DNA of 14,356 bases from CAYOHY01 sp964403885 (lineage in GTDB: Bacteria; Actinomycetota; Coriobacteriia; Anaerosomatales; PHET01): contig CAYOHY010000046.1 in the NCBI GenBank assembly GCA_964403885.1, positions 1 through 14,356 of the forward strand, given 5' to 3'. The translations under genes were made by a program, and so were the position numbers. The stretch's first letter is position 1; each line of letters opens with the position of its first letter. The notes beneath the pieces are model-generated. The model saw only the letters and a list, made by a program, of their open reading frames with translations. It was not told the origin of the DNA and searched no databases. Positions 6,724 to 14,009 of this stretch are shown one piece after another.

Positions 6724-8664
6724 CTACCCCGCCGAGCGGCCCGGCATCTTGAGCGTGCGCGCGTTGATCGCGACGACCACCGTCGACGCCGCCATGAGCG
6801 CGGCGCCCATCGCCGGTGTGAGCAGCAGCCCTTGTGCTGCCAGCACGCCGGCGGCAAGCGGGATCGCGACCACGTTGTAGCCGGTCGCCCACACCAGGTT
6901 CTGCACCATCTTGGCGTAGGTGCGCCGCGACAGCTCGATCACCGACACCACGTCGCGCGGATCGCTGCGCACCAAGATCACGTCGGCAGTCTCGATGGCG
7001 ACGTCGGTGCCCGCGCCCACCGCGATGCCCAGGTCGGCCGCTGCCAGCGCCGGCGCGTCGTTGACGCCGTCGCCGGTCATCGCCACCAGACGGCCCTGGG
7101 CGCGCATGCGCGTGACCTCGGCGGCCTTGTCGCCCGGCAGGACCTGCGCGTGGACCTCCTCGATGCCGATCTCATCGGCGACCGAGCGCGCCACGCCCTC
7201 GGCATCCCCGGTCATCATCACCGACGTGATGCCCAGCCGGCGCAGCTTGCGGACCGCCTCGGACGACTCGGGGCGCGGGCGGTCGGACAGCGAGATGGCG
7301 CCGGCGACCATGCCGTCGGCGATCACCACCGCCGACGTGGCGCCGGTCTTGGCGATGTCGGCGACCTGAGGCGGGAGCTCGTGCCCGTCGAGGCGTGCGC
7401 GCAACATGCTCACCACCGAGACGTGCACCCCCTTCACGATGCCGCTCACGCCGGCGCCGGGGATCGCCTCGAACTTCTCGGCACGAGGGGCCTCGGGGAC
7501 CTCGGCGACGATGGCTGCGGCGATGGGGTGCTCGGAGAGCGCCTCCACCGATGCGGCGAGCCGCAGGACGTCTTCGTTGGAGTAGCCGTGCACCGCAACC
7601 ACGCGCGACACGCCAAAGTGCCCGCCGGTGAGGGTGCCGGTCTTGTCGAAGACCACCGCGCCCACGCGCCGGGCGTTCTCAAAGGCGGTCCGGTTGCGGA
7701 TGAGCAGGCCGTGGGTCGCGGCGAGCGAGGTCGACTCGGCCACCACGAGCGGGATGGCGAGGCCCAGCGCGTGCGGGCACGCGATGACGATGACCGCGAC
7801 GGTGCGCTCGAGCACGAAGAACAGCGGCTCGGTGGTGAAGAACTGCCAGTAGACGAAGGTGAGGGCGCCGCTGCCCAGCGCGATGAGCGTGAGCGCGAAC
7901 GCCGCCTTGTCGGCGAAGCGCTGCGTCTGCGACTTCGACGCCTGCGCCTCGTGAACGAGCGCGACCACCTGCGCAAGGAAGCTCTCCTCGCCGGTATGGC
8001 GCACCTCGACGGTGAGCGAGCCGCGCGCATTGACCGAGCCACCCACCACCTCGGCGCCCACGCGCTTGGCGACCGGCGTGGACTCGCCGGTGATCATCGA
8101 CTCATCGACCGCCGATGAGCCCGCGACCACCACGCCGTCGGCGGGCAGGCGCTCACCCGGCTTCACGAGCACACGATCGCCTGCGACGAGCGTTGCGGTG
8201 GGCACGTCGGCCACCGAGCCGTCCTCGGCGAGGCGGTGCGCCTCGGCGGGCACGAGCCGCGCGAGCGCCTCGAGCGCCTTGCCGGCGGCCATGGTGGAGC
8301 TCATCTCGATCCAGTGGCCCAGAAGCATGACGTCGACGAGTGTCGCGAGCTCCCAGTACACCGGCTCGCCCTCGAGCCCCAGCGCGACCGCTGCCGAGTA
8401 CGCGTAGGCGGTGGTGATGCCCACGGTGACGAGCGTCATCATGCCCGGGCGCTTCGATGCGAGCTCGCGCAGCGCGCCGGTGAAGAACGGCCATCCGCCG
8501 TAGAGGAAGATCGTCGTGGCAAGACCCAGCAGCACCCACGTGTCGTAGACGAACGACACGTGCGGCAGGCCGAAGAACTCGAGCGGCATAGGTGAGATCG
8601 CGATGATGGGCACCGTGAGTGCGAGGCAGACCCAGAAGCGCACCTTGAAGTCAGCGCCGTGCCC
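6724..8664 (-). CDS. copB: Copper-translocating P-type ATPase, CopB-like (N-terminus in gap)
   Basis: ATP-driven copper exporter of the inner membrane, P1B-3 type, recognised by CPH instead of CPC in the sixth membrane helix (IACPHALGLAIP). Other elements are TGES in the actuator domain, DKTGT with the phosphorylated Asp, SEHP in the nucleotide-binding domain, MTGDGVND in the hinge, and terminal helices with QNLVWATGYN and STVVVAINA as in CopB proteins. The 646 codons visible run into the N gap. An in-frame GTG at 8643 is not the start, because the frame continues upstream as GHGADFKV before RFWV, matching the DF(R/K)xRFW entry of the family. CopB proteins normally carry a His-rich leader, and the missing part is probably that. 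It ends with TAG, convergent with the adenosyltransferase gene. No regulator is visible. Confidence 0.9.
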   Translation of the reverse strand, partial: GHGADFKVRFWVCLALTVPIIAISPMPLEFFGLPHVSFVYDTWVLLGLATTIFLYGGWPFFTGALRELASKRPGMMTLVTVGITTAYAYSAAVALGLEGEPVYWELATLVDVMLLGHWIEMSSTMAAGKALEALARLVPAEAHRLAEDGSVADVPTATLVAGDRVLVKPGERLPADGVVVAGSSAVDESMITGESTPVAKRVGAEVVGGSVNARGSLTVEVRHTGEESFLAQVVALVHEAQASKSQTQRFADKAAFALTLIALGSGALTFVYWQFFTTEPLFFVLERTVAVIVIACPHALGLAIPLVVAESTSLAATHGLLIRNRTAFENARRVGAVVFDKTGTLTGGHFGVSRVVAVHGYSNEDVLRLAASVEALSEHPIAAAIVAEVPEAPRAEKFEAIPGAGVSGIVKGVHVSVVSMLRARLDGHELPPQVADIAKTGATSAVVIADGMVAGAISLSDRPRPESSEAVRKLRRLGITSVMMTGDAEGVARSVADEIGIEEVHAQVLPGDKAAEVTRMRAQGRLVAMTGDGVNDAPALAAADLGIAVGAGTDVAIETADVILVRSDPRDVVSVIELSRRTYAKMVQNLVWATGYNVVAIPLAAGVLAAQGLLLTPAMGAALMAASTVVVAINARTLKMPGRSAG

Positions 8665-8764
8665 NNNNNNNNNNNNNNNNNNNNNNNNNNNNNNNNNNNN
8701 NNNNNNNNNNNNNNNNNNNNNNNNNNNNNNNNNNNNNNNNNNNNNNNNNNNNNNNNNNNNNNNN
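8665..8764. other. Assembly gap of 100 Ns
   Basis: Exactly 100 Ns, the conventional filler for a scaffold join of unknown length. It removes the N-terminus and promoter of the copper ATPase and any gene upstream of larE. Adjacency of the two sides depends on the scaffolding evidence. Confidence 0.98.
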
Positions 8765-8832
8765 GTGTCGCACCCCTACCCTACCAGCACCCTGTGACAG
8801 TGCGCGGGGTCGTGAGGATTGTTCCCGATGGC

Positions 8833-8838
8833 TATACT
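8833..8838 (+). promoter_or_regulatory. Candidate -10 box of larE
   Basis: TATACT lies 31 nt before the larE ATG in otherwise GC-rich DNA and is a near-ideal -10 hexamer. No good -35 box is found 16-18 nt upstream. A 7-bp inverted repeat GTGACAG (8794-8800) / CTGTCAC (8844-8850) flanks it and could be an operator or chance. Confidence 0.4.
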
Positions 8839-8869
8839 TCTCGCTGTCACCACGCGGAGGGGATCGGGG

Positions 8870-9706
8870 ATGTCTCAGGAGAAGTACGACGCGCTGCTGG
8901 CGCGTCTGAGCGAGATGGACAGCATGCTGGTCGCCTACTCGGGAGGCGTGGATTCTACACTCCTCGCGTTTTGCGCGCACGCGGTTCTGGGCGATCGCTG
9001 CAAAGCCGTGCTCGCGACCTCGGACACGTACCCCACAAGCGAGGTCGTGGCCGCACGCGAGCTCGCCGCCACCCTCGGCTTCAACCTCATCGAGGTCGAG
9101 ACCTACGAGCTCGCCGACCCCCGCTTCGCCGCCAACTCCACCGAGCGCTGCTACTACTGCAAAGGCGAGCTGTTCGGTCTGCTCGCACGCGTGGCCGAGG
9201 TCCAGGGCATGTCGGTGGTCGCCGATGGCAGCAACGCCGACGACCGCGCCGACTTCCGCCCCGGCTCCAAGGCAAAGGCCGAGCACGGCGTCATCAGCCC
9301 GCTCGACGAGGTCGACCTCACCAAAGACGAGATCCGCGCACTCGCACGCGAGCTGGGCCTGCCCAACTGGGACAAGCCCTCGATGGCCTGCCTCGCCTCG
9401 CGCTTCCCGTACGGTGAGGCCATCACCGAGGACGGTCTCACCCGCGTAGGCACCGCCGAGACCGCCTTGCGCGAGCTGGGCCTGCAGCAGTTCCGCGTCC
9501 GCGCCCACGGCCAGGTCGCGCGCGTCGAGATCGAGCCCGCCGAGATGGACCGGGCATGGGCCATGCGGGACCGAATCGCAGAGGCTGTCCGCGGGGCGGG
9601 CTTCACCTGGGTCGCCGCCGACCTCGACGGCTACCGCACCGGCTCCCTCAACGAGGCGCTGCGCGCCGGATCGAACACCGAGGTCGCCGTTCCGGCCGCC
9701 GAGTAG
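8870..9706 (+). CDS. larE: LarE, ATP-dependent sacrificial sulfur transferase
   Basis: Adenylates a carboxylated pyridinium dinucleotide and replaces it with sulfur during synthesis of the nickel-pincer nucleotide cofactor of lactate racemase and related LarA enzymes. The protein has 278 aa. It carries the PP-loop SGGVDS (24-29), RCYYCK (C94, C97), DGSNADDRADFRPG (119-132), ACLASRFPYGE with C174 in the setting of the sacrificial Cys176 of the Lactobacillus enzyme, and the C-terminal DLDGYRTGSLNE (251-262). The ATG start has GGAGG 9 nt upstream; the frame is open further up (TTG 8819), but the added residues do not fit the family. No larA, larB or larC is in view. Three cysteines (94, 97, 174) would be compatible with an Fe-S-dependent LarE, but this is not shown. 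Confidence 0.92.
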   Translation: MSQEKYDALLARLSEMDSMLVAYSGGVDSTLLAFCAHAVLGDRCKAVLATSDTYPTSEVVAARELAATLGFNLIEVETYELADPRFAANSTERCYYCKGELFGLLARVAEVQGMSVVADGSNADDRADFRPGSKAKAEHGVISPLDEVDLTKDEIRALARELGLPNWDKPSMACLASRFPYGEAITEDGLTRVGTAETALRELGLQQFRVRAHGQVARVEIEPAEMDRAWAMRDRIAEAVRGAGFTWVAADLDGYRTGSLNEALRAGSNTEVAVPAAE

Positions 9707-9729
9707 CCGAGTAGCCGATCAGCCCAGTG
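9698..9729 (+). repeat. Degenerate 8-bp tandem repeat over the larE stop
   Basis: Four consecutive octamers, GCCGAGTA, GCCGAGTA, GCCGATCA and GCCCAGTG, begin in the last larE codons and run past the TAG stop (9704-9706). The pattern looks like replication slippage that duplicated the end of the gene, including the stop codon. Confidence 0.6.
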
Positions 9730-9851
9730 CGTTTCGGGCCCAGCAGGTTCGGGCTGAGCCGCAGGCACGTCTGACCCCTCAGCCGAGCGACCTTCTCACG
9801 CGCTGACAAGCGAGCCCCCTCTTGAGCCCAGCTGGGCATGACTCCCTGACA

Positions 9852-9951
9852 CCCGGAGGGGTCTTCCGGCTCCGTCACACAACTAGGTACGATCGTTCCG
9901 GATTTAGGAACAGTCGTACCTAGTTGTGTGACGAGTTTCCAAGACCCCGGG
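9852..9951. repeat. Large nested inverted repeat
   Basis: The 26-nt arms 9874-9899 and 9907-9932 are complementary except at two adjacent positions, around a 7-nt loop (GGATTTA). An outer pair GGGGTCTT (9858-9865) / AAGACCCC (9941-9948) closes it after an internal loop, and CCCGG flanks can extend it to roughly 100 bp. Within each arm a 14-bp block (9886-9899 and 9907-9920) is itself almost palindromic. It could be a two-way terminator, a genome-wide palindromic repeat or a relic of a small mobile element. No transposase or target-site duplication is visible. Confidence 0.75.
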
Positions 9952-10058
9952 AGCCGCCCCGAGAACCGCCCACGACGGAGTATCTGCGGCCCGCGGCGAG
10001 CGCGACACAGCTGTCCCCCGCCTGGCACTTCCGCGCCCGTCAGCTCGCGAGCGACCCA

Positions 10059-10073
10059 CGGGCTCTCAGCCCG
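10059..10073 (-). terminator. Possible terminator of the minus-strand operon
   Basis: CGGGCT and AGCCCG form a perfect 6-bp stem with a 3-nt loop, 17 nt past the ubiB stop in its direction of transcription. It has no T-tract, and the stem is short. Confidence 0.35.
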
Positions 10074-10089
10074 CACCCCCGCGCGCCCC

Positions 10090-11469
10090 TCAGCCCGCGA
10101 GTTCCCTCATCGCCGCACGCAGCGCCGCCGGCATCCGCTCGGCAAGCCGTGCGGGCCGCATCATCTCGCGCGCGATGAGCCCTGTCGCGTAGGGCTTGGC
10201 GGCCTCGGTGATGTCGATCTGGGGGTAGAGAGCCCGGGCGACCCCCTCCACCGTCACGAGCGCCTTCACGAGCAGCCCGTAGCCTGGCGGCACCGTGACC
10301 CGCTCGTCATCGAGGATGCGCAAGAAGCCCATCGCGAACCCGCGCACGTCGCGCGGTGGCTCGGCGAGCGTGCTCGCCATCAGTGCGGCGACCCGCTCGC
10401 GCACCACCGCCTCACGCTCGGCGGGCACGACAAGCCCCAGCTCCGCCGAGTACTTCAGTGCCCTGTCGGCATCGCCATAGACCGTGGCCGCCAGCACCTG
10501 TGCGATCGCGATGCGCTGCTCCGGGCTCGTGGTCCCCGTGATGCCGAAGTCCAGGTACGCGATGCGACTGTCAGGCGTCACGAACAGGTTCGCCGGGTGC
10601 AGGTCCGCGTGGTAGCGCCCGATCTCGAGCACCTGGCGCAAGAACACCTGGGCACCGTGCTCGGCGAGCATGCGGCCGTCCACGCCTCGCGCGGCAGCCT
10701 CGCCCAGCTCCGAGAGCCGCCACCCCTCCACGAACTCGGTGGTGAGCACTCGGCGGGCGGTGCGCGACCATACCACCCTGGGCACCACGAGCAGCTCGTC
10801 GTCACGGAAGTCGAAGCCGAAGCGGTCGGCCACACGGGCCTCGCGCCGCAGGTCACACTCACCGCACAACGTCTCCGAGAACTCGTCGAGCAGCTCCACG
10901 GCGTGATAGCGCGCGAAGCGTGCGCGTCGGCTCACCCACTCGACCAACGGCCGCGCGGCGGCGATGTCGGCAAGGATCGCGCGCTCGGCTCCCGGCCGCA
11001 CCACCTTGACCGCGAGCGTGGTGCCGGCCGGCAGCACGTCGCCCACCACGGGCCGGTACGGCTCGGCGAGCGTGGCTCGGTGCACCTGCGCGATCGAGGC
11101 GCTCGCGAGCGGCTCGTCGTCGAAGTCGGCGAAGAGCTGCTCGGGGGTCATGCCGAAGTCCGCCTCGATCACCGCGCGGATCGCCTCGGCGGGAAGCGGG
11201 GCGACGGAGTCTTGCAGCCGCTCCATCTCAAAGGACAGCTCCGGCCCAAAGACGTCCGGGCGGACCGACACCATCTGCCCCAGCTTCACGAACGCCGGAC
11301 CCAGCTCCTCGAACGCCCGTCGCAGACCCCGTGCGCGCCCGGCTCGGCGTGCGGCCCTCGACAGGTGCAGCGACCCGGCCACCACGTGGCGCGCGAGCGT
11401 CCACACGATGCGCCGACGCCGCGCGCCGGCGTGCTCCCCACCCGTCTCCGACACCGTCATCGTGCGCAC
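10090..11469 (-). CDS. UbiB/ABC1/ADCK-family atypical kinase-like protein
   Basis: Member of the UbiB family, ATP-binding kinase-like proteins tied to isoprenoid quinone or lipid metabolism. Family marks in the 459 aa: the KxGQ motif (FVKLGQ, K62-Q65), the Ala-rich loop LASASIAQVH (121-130), the ATP lysine in AVKVVRPG (K155), the catalytic loop HADLHPANLF (287-296, D289, N294), and the metal-binding DFG (307-309). The protein ends soon after the kinase fold and lacks the pair of C-terminal membrane helices common in UbiB. The GTG start at 11469 lies 7 nt after the preceding stop, with only a weak GGCGAG site, so translation is probably coupled; ATG 11460 is the alternative. It is the last gene of a four-gene metal-response operon. 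The substrate is unknown. Confidence 0.88.
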   Translation of the reverse strand: MRTMTVSETGGEHAGARRRRIVWTLARHVVAGSLHLSRAARRAGRARGLRRAFEELGPAFVKLGQMVSVRPDVFGPELSFEMERLQDSVAPLPAEAIRAVIEADFGMTPEQLFADFDDEPLASASIAQVHRATLAEPYRPVVGDVLPAGTTLAVKVVRPGAERAILADIAAARPLVEWVSRRARFARYHAVELLDEFSETLCGECDLRREARVADRFGFDFRDDELLVVPRVVWSRTARRVLTTEFVEGWRLSELGEAAARGVDGRMLAEHGAQVFLRQVLEIGRYHADLHPANLFVTPDSRIAYLDFGITGTTSPEQRIAIAQVLAATVYGDADRALKYSAELGLVVPAEREAVVRERVAALMASTLAEPPRDVRGFAMGFLRILDDERVTVPPGYGLLVKALVTVEGVARALYPQIDITEAAKPYATGLIAREMMRPARLAERMPAALRAAMRELAG

Positions 11470-11476
11470 GGCCGCG

Positions 11477-11824
11477 CTACTCGCCTGAGTCGCGGCGCGC
11501 GTACGCGTCGAGCGACGCCTGCATCGACTCGATGCGCCCGCGAAGCTCCGCGACCTCGAAGCGCAGCTCTTCCAGATGCGTCACCACGTCGGCAGCTGAG
11601 CCCGGCCGCTCCACGGACCCGCTCGCAAGCTCGCCTTTGAGCCGCTCCTTCTCGGCAGCGATCATCGCTGAGAGGCCGTCCACGAACGCCTCGGGCCCCG
11701 AACCCATCTCGCCCGGCTCGGCACCCTGACCGCGCTCGACGGCGGCCTTCCAGCCCTCGTCGGCGGTCTCGTGCACGAGCGCCCATGCGGCCATGAAGCG
11801 CAGGAAGTCGTCGTTGCTGGGCAT
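11477..11824 (-). CDS. Small coiled-coil protein, function unknown
   Basis: 115 aa from ATG 11824, with AAAGGGA 6 nt upstream. The frame is open further up into the ATPase gene, but no ribosome binding site supports a longer form. Visible features are an N-terminal helix rich in aromatics (DDFLRFMAAW), a Gly/Pro/Glu-rich hinge (31-45), and a C-terminal heptad-like segment (78-110: HLEELRFEVAELRGRIESM). No signal peptide, Cys or His cluster or membrane segment is seen. The architecture recalls phasin-like or UbiK-like helical accessory proteins, but the similarity is general. Its place 16 nt after the ATPase and 7 nt before the UbiB gene makes a UbiB partner plausible. Confidence 0.75.
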   Translation of the reverse strand: MPSNDDFLRFMAAWALVHETADEGWKAAVERGQGAEPGEMGSGPEAFVDGLSAMIAAEKERLKGELASGSVERPGSAADVVTHLEELRFEVAELRGRIESMQASLDAYARRDSGE

Positions 11825-11840
11825 GCGAGGTCCCTTTCGG

Positions 11841-14009
11841 CTAGCGGGCGCGGCGCAACAGCCGCATCCCATTGAGTATCACCAGAAGTGACACGCCCGT
11901 GTCGGCGAAGACCGCCATCCACAGCGTGGCCTTGCCTGCGAGCGCGAGCGCGAGAAACACCGCCTTGATCCCGATCGAGAAGCCCACGTTGACCCGGATC
12001 GTCCGCGCCACGCGCCTGCCCAGCGCGAAGAACCCCGGCAGCGCCGAGAGGTCGTCGCGCATGAGCGCCACGTCGGCGGTTTCGAGCGCCGTGTCGCTGC
12101 CCGCAGCACCCATCGCGATGCCGATGTCGGCCGCGGCGAGCGCCGGAGCGTCGTTGACGCCGTCGCCCACCATCGCCACGGCGCGGTAGCGCTGCTTGAG
12201 CACGTGGATCGCCTCGGTCTTGGCGGCGGGCAGCAGGCGCGCGAGAAAGCCGGTGAGGCCCGCCTCGGCGGCGATGCCCTCGGCCACGCGCTCGTTGTCG
12301 CCGGTGAGCATCACCAGGTGCTCGATGCCGTCACCGCGCAAGGCCGCCACGGTGGCCGGCGCCTCAGGCCGCATCCGGTCCGCCACGCCGATGACGCCCG
12401 CGCCCACGCCCTCGCGCAGCAGCACGAGCGCCGTGTGCCCGCGCGACTCCTCGCTCTCCACCGCGCCCGCGAGCCGCTCGTCGAGCGCTCCTTGCGCCTG
12501 CGCGCACGCCGGACTGCACAGCTCCCAGCGCACCCCGCCGATGACGCCCGCGACACCCACGCCCGGGCGCTCCTCGTAGCCCTCGACCTGCGCGGGCGTG
12601 GCCCGGGGCGCCTCACGCCCGTTGGCTCCCGCGGCGCGCGCCACCGCGCGGGCGATGGGGTGGTTCGAGTGGCCCTCGAGCACGCCGGCCACGCTCAGCA
12701 CCTCGGCCTCGTCCACCGCGAGCCCCACCACGGCCGCCACCTCGGGCCTGCCGATGGTGAGCGTACCGGTCTTGTCGAACGCCACAGCGTCCACCGTGGC
12801 GGCGGCCTCGAGGAATGCGCCGCCCTTCACCAGCACGCCGTCTCGGCTCGCACGGGTGATGCCCGACACGATCGAGACCGGCGTCGAGATCACGAGCGCA
12901 CAGGGGCACGAGATCACGAGCATGACCAACGCACGCTGCACCCACTCGGAGGTCGCTCCCCAGTCCACGCCGAGCAACGCCGCGAGCAGCGGCGGCACCA
13001 CCGCGATGACCGCGGCCAACACGATCACCACCGGGGTGTAGATGCGGCTGAACCGGTCAACGAACGTCTGCGACGGCGCGCGCGAAGCCTGCGCCTCCTC
13101 GACGAGGTAGACGATGCGCGCGAGCGTCGAGTCGGCCGCCAGCGCGCCCACCTCGACCTCGAGCAGCCCGGTGGTGTTGAGGGTGCCGGCGAAGACGCGG
13201 TCACCCGCGGACTTCTCGGCAGGGACCGACTCGCCGGTGATGGGAGACTCGTCGATCGCCGAGGACCCGCTCAGCACCGCGCCGTCGAGCGGCACGCGCT
13301 CGCCGGGGCGCACCACGAGCGTCTCGCCCAGCCGCACCGCGGCCACCGGCACCTCCTCGAGCACACCGCCGCGCGAGACGCGCGCGAGCTGCGGCGCGAG
13401 GTCCATCAGGTCTCGGATCGAGCTGCGCGTGCGTGCGAGCGAGCGGGACTCGAGCAGGCCGCCCAGCGCGAACAGGAAGAACACCGTGGCGGCCTCTCCC
13501 CACTCGCCCAGCACCACAGCGCCCGCCACCGCCACCGACATCAGCACGTTCATGTCGAGCATCCGCGCCTGCAGCGACACGAGCGCCCGGCGCCACACGA
13601 GCAGCCCGCCAAAGACGATCGCCACGCCGTACGCCGCGAGCGAAACGACCTCCGGCGCGCCGAGCCACCCCAGCACCGCTCCCAGCAGCGTGAACGTCCC
13701 CGAGCCCACCGTGGCGACCTCGGCCATGTTGCGCTCGATCCACGGTCGCTCAGGCGCGTGCTGCACCTCGCCCGACTCGTCGAGCGCCGCGATGCCGTGC
13801 CCGGTGCCGCGCACCGTGCGCTCCACGAGCTCACGCGGGTCGAGCGCCGGGTCGTACTCGACGAGCAGTGTCGCCGAGGCGAAGTTCAGGTCGGCGCTCA
13901 GCACGCCGTCGAGACGCTGGACCGCCGCACACACGGTGCGGGCGCAGTCCGGTCAATCGAGCCCCTCGATGCGCCACGCGGCGTGCACGGCGTGCTCGGG
14001 AGCGCTCAT
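11841..14009 (-). CDS. zntA: Zn/Cd/Pb P1B-type ATPase, predicted selenoprotein (UGA at codon 19)
   Basis: Inner-membrane exporter of divalent soft metals, 722 aa if codon 19 is read as selenocysteine. The ATG at 14009 overlaps the upstream repressor stop as ATGA and has GAGGG 9 nt upstream. The N-terminal metal-binding domain reads RIEGLD-(UGA)-PDCARTV, so UGA (13955-13953) replaces the first Cys of the CxxC site; Cys22 is the second. After it come TGES (258-261), CPC (368-370), DKTGT (412-416), HP (450-451), GDGVND (615-620), K682 in the seventh helix and D703 in ADTGVSLL of the eighth. These are the marks of the P1B-2 (ZntA/CadA) group. Without recoding, translation could only begin at GTG 13934, which would delete half the metal-binding domain and lacks operon logic. 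Everything downstream is intact, which argues against decay. Alternatives: an assembly error or a nonsense mutation. Confidence 0.85.
13919..13955 (-). promoter_or_regulatory. Candidate bacterial SECIS element with recoded UGA
   Basis: In mRNA sense the UGA (13955-13953) is followed by CC, then GGACUG (13950-13945), a CGC bulge, CCGCAC (13941-13936), the loop CGUGU (13935-13931), GUGCGG (13930-13925) and CGGUCC (13924-13919). This gives 12 pairs, one of them G-U. The loop starts 17 nt after the UGA, has G in its first two positions and contains GU, as SelB-binding elements such as E. coli fdhF do. A wobble-position U in the Cys26 codon forms an A-U pair, where C would break the stem. Confidence 0.6.

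Larger units (their letters stand above)
9707..10089. other. Intergenic region between convergent larE and ubiB
   Basis: About 380 bp without a credible gene; the open frames here read through the inverted repeat and have no family features. Contents: the tail of the octamer repeat, a perfect 12-bp palindrome GCCCAGCTGGGC (9826-9837), a large nested inverted repeat (9852-9951) and a small hairpin close to the ubiB end (10059-10073). The core of the inverted repeat is clearly lower in GC than its surroundings. Confidence 0.6.

Noticed and set aside
8603..8797. Open frames spanning the N run
   Set aside because: They are made mostly of unknown codons created by the filler bases.
9735..9780. 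Possible tRNA T-arm (GGTTCGGGCTG)
   Set aside because: No acceptor, D or anticodon stems can be built around it on either strand.
9874..9932. Integron attC site or XerCD dif site
   Set aside because: The arms do not contain the GTTRRRY/RYYYAAC core, no integrase or cassette is present, and the sequence does not resemble dif.
9648..10076. 142-codon minus-strand frame in the intergenic region
   Set aside because: It reads through the palindrome and the end of larE, has no ribosome binding site or domain, and its only pattern (GTTVP/GTIVP) is a by-product of the inverted repeat.
9928..11640. 570-codon plus-strand frame opposite the UbiB gene
   Set aside because: Shadow of the UbiB and coiled-coil genes; its composition is Arg/His/Pro-rich and it starts inside the inverted repeat.
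11841..13934. ATPase starting at GTG 13934
   Set aside because: This start is forced only by the UGA. It lacks the ATGA coupling and would cut through the metal-binding domain, whose first half is present just upstream in frame.
13953..13955. Genome-wide UGA reassignment to an amino acid
   Set aside because: UGA ends the ArsR gene and the UbiB gene in this same window, so it still acts as a stop codon here.
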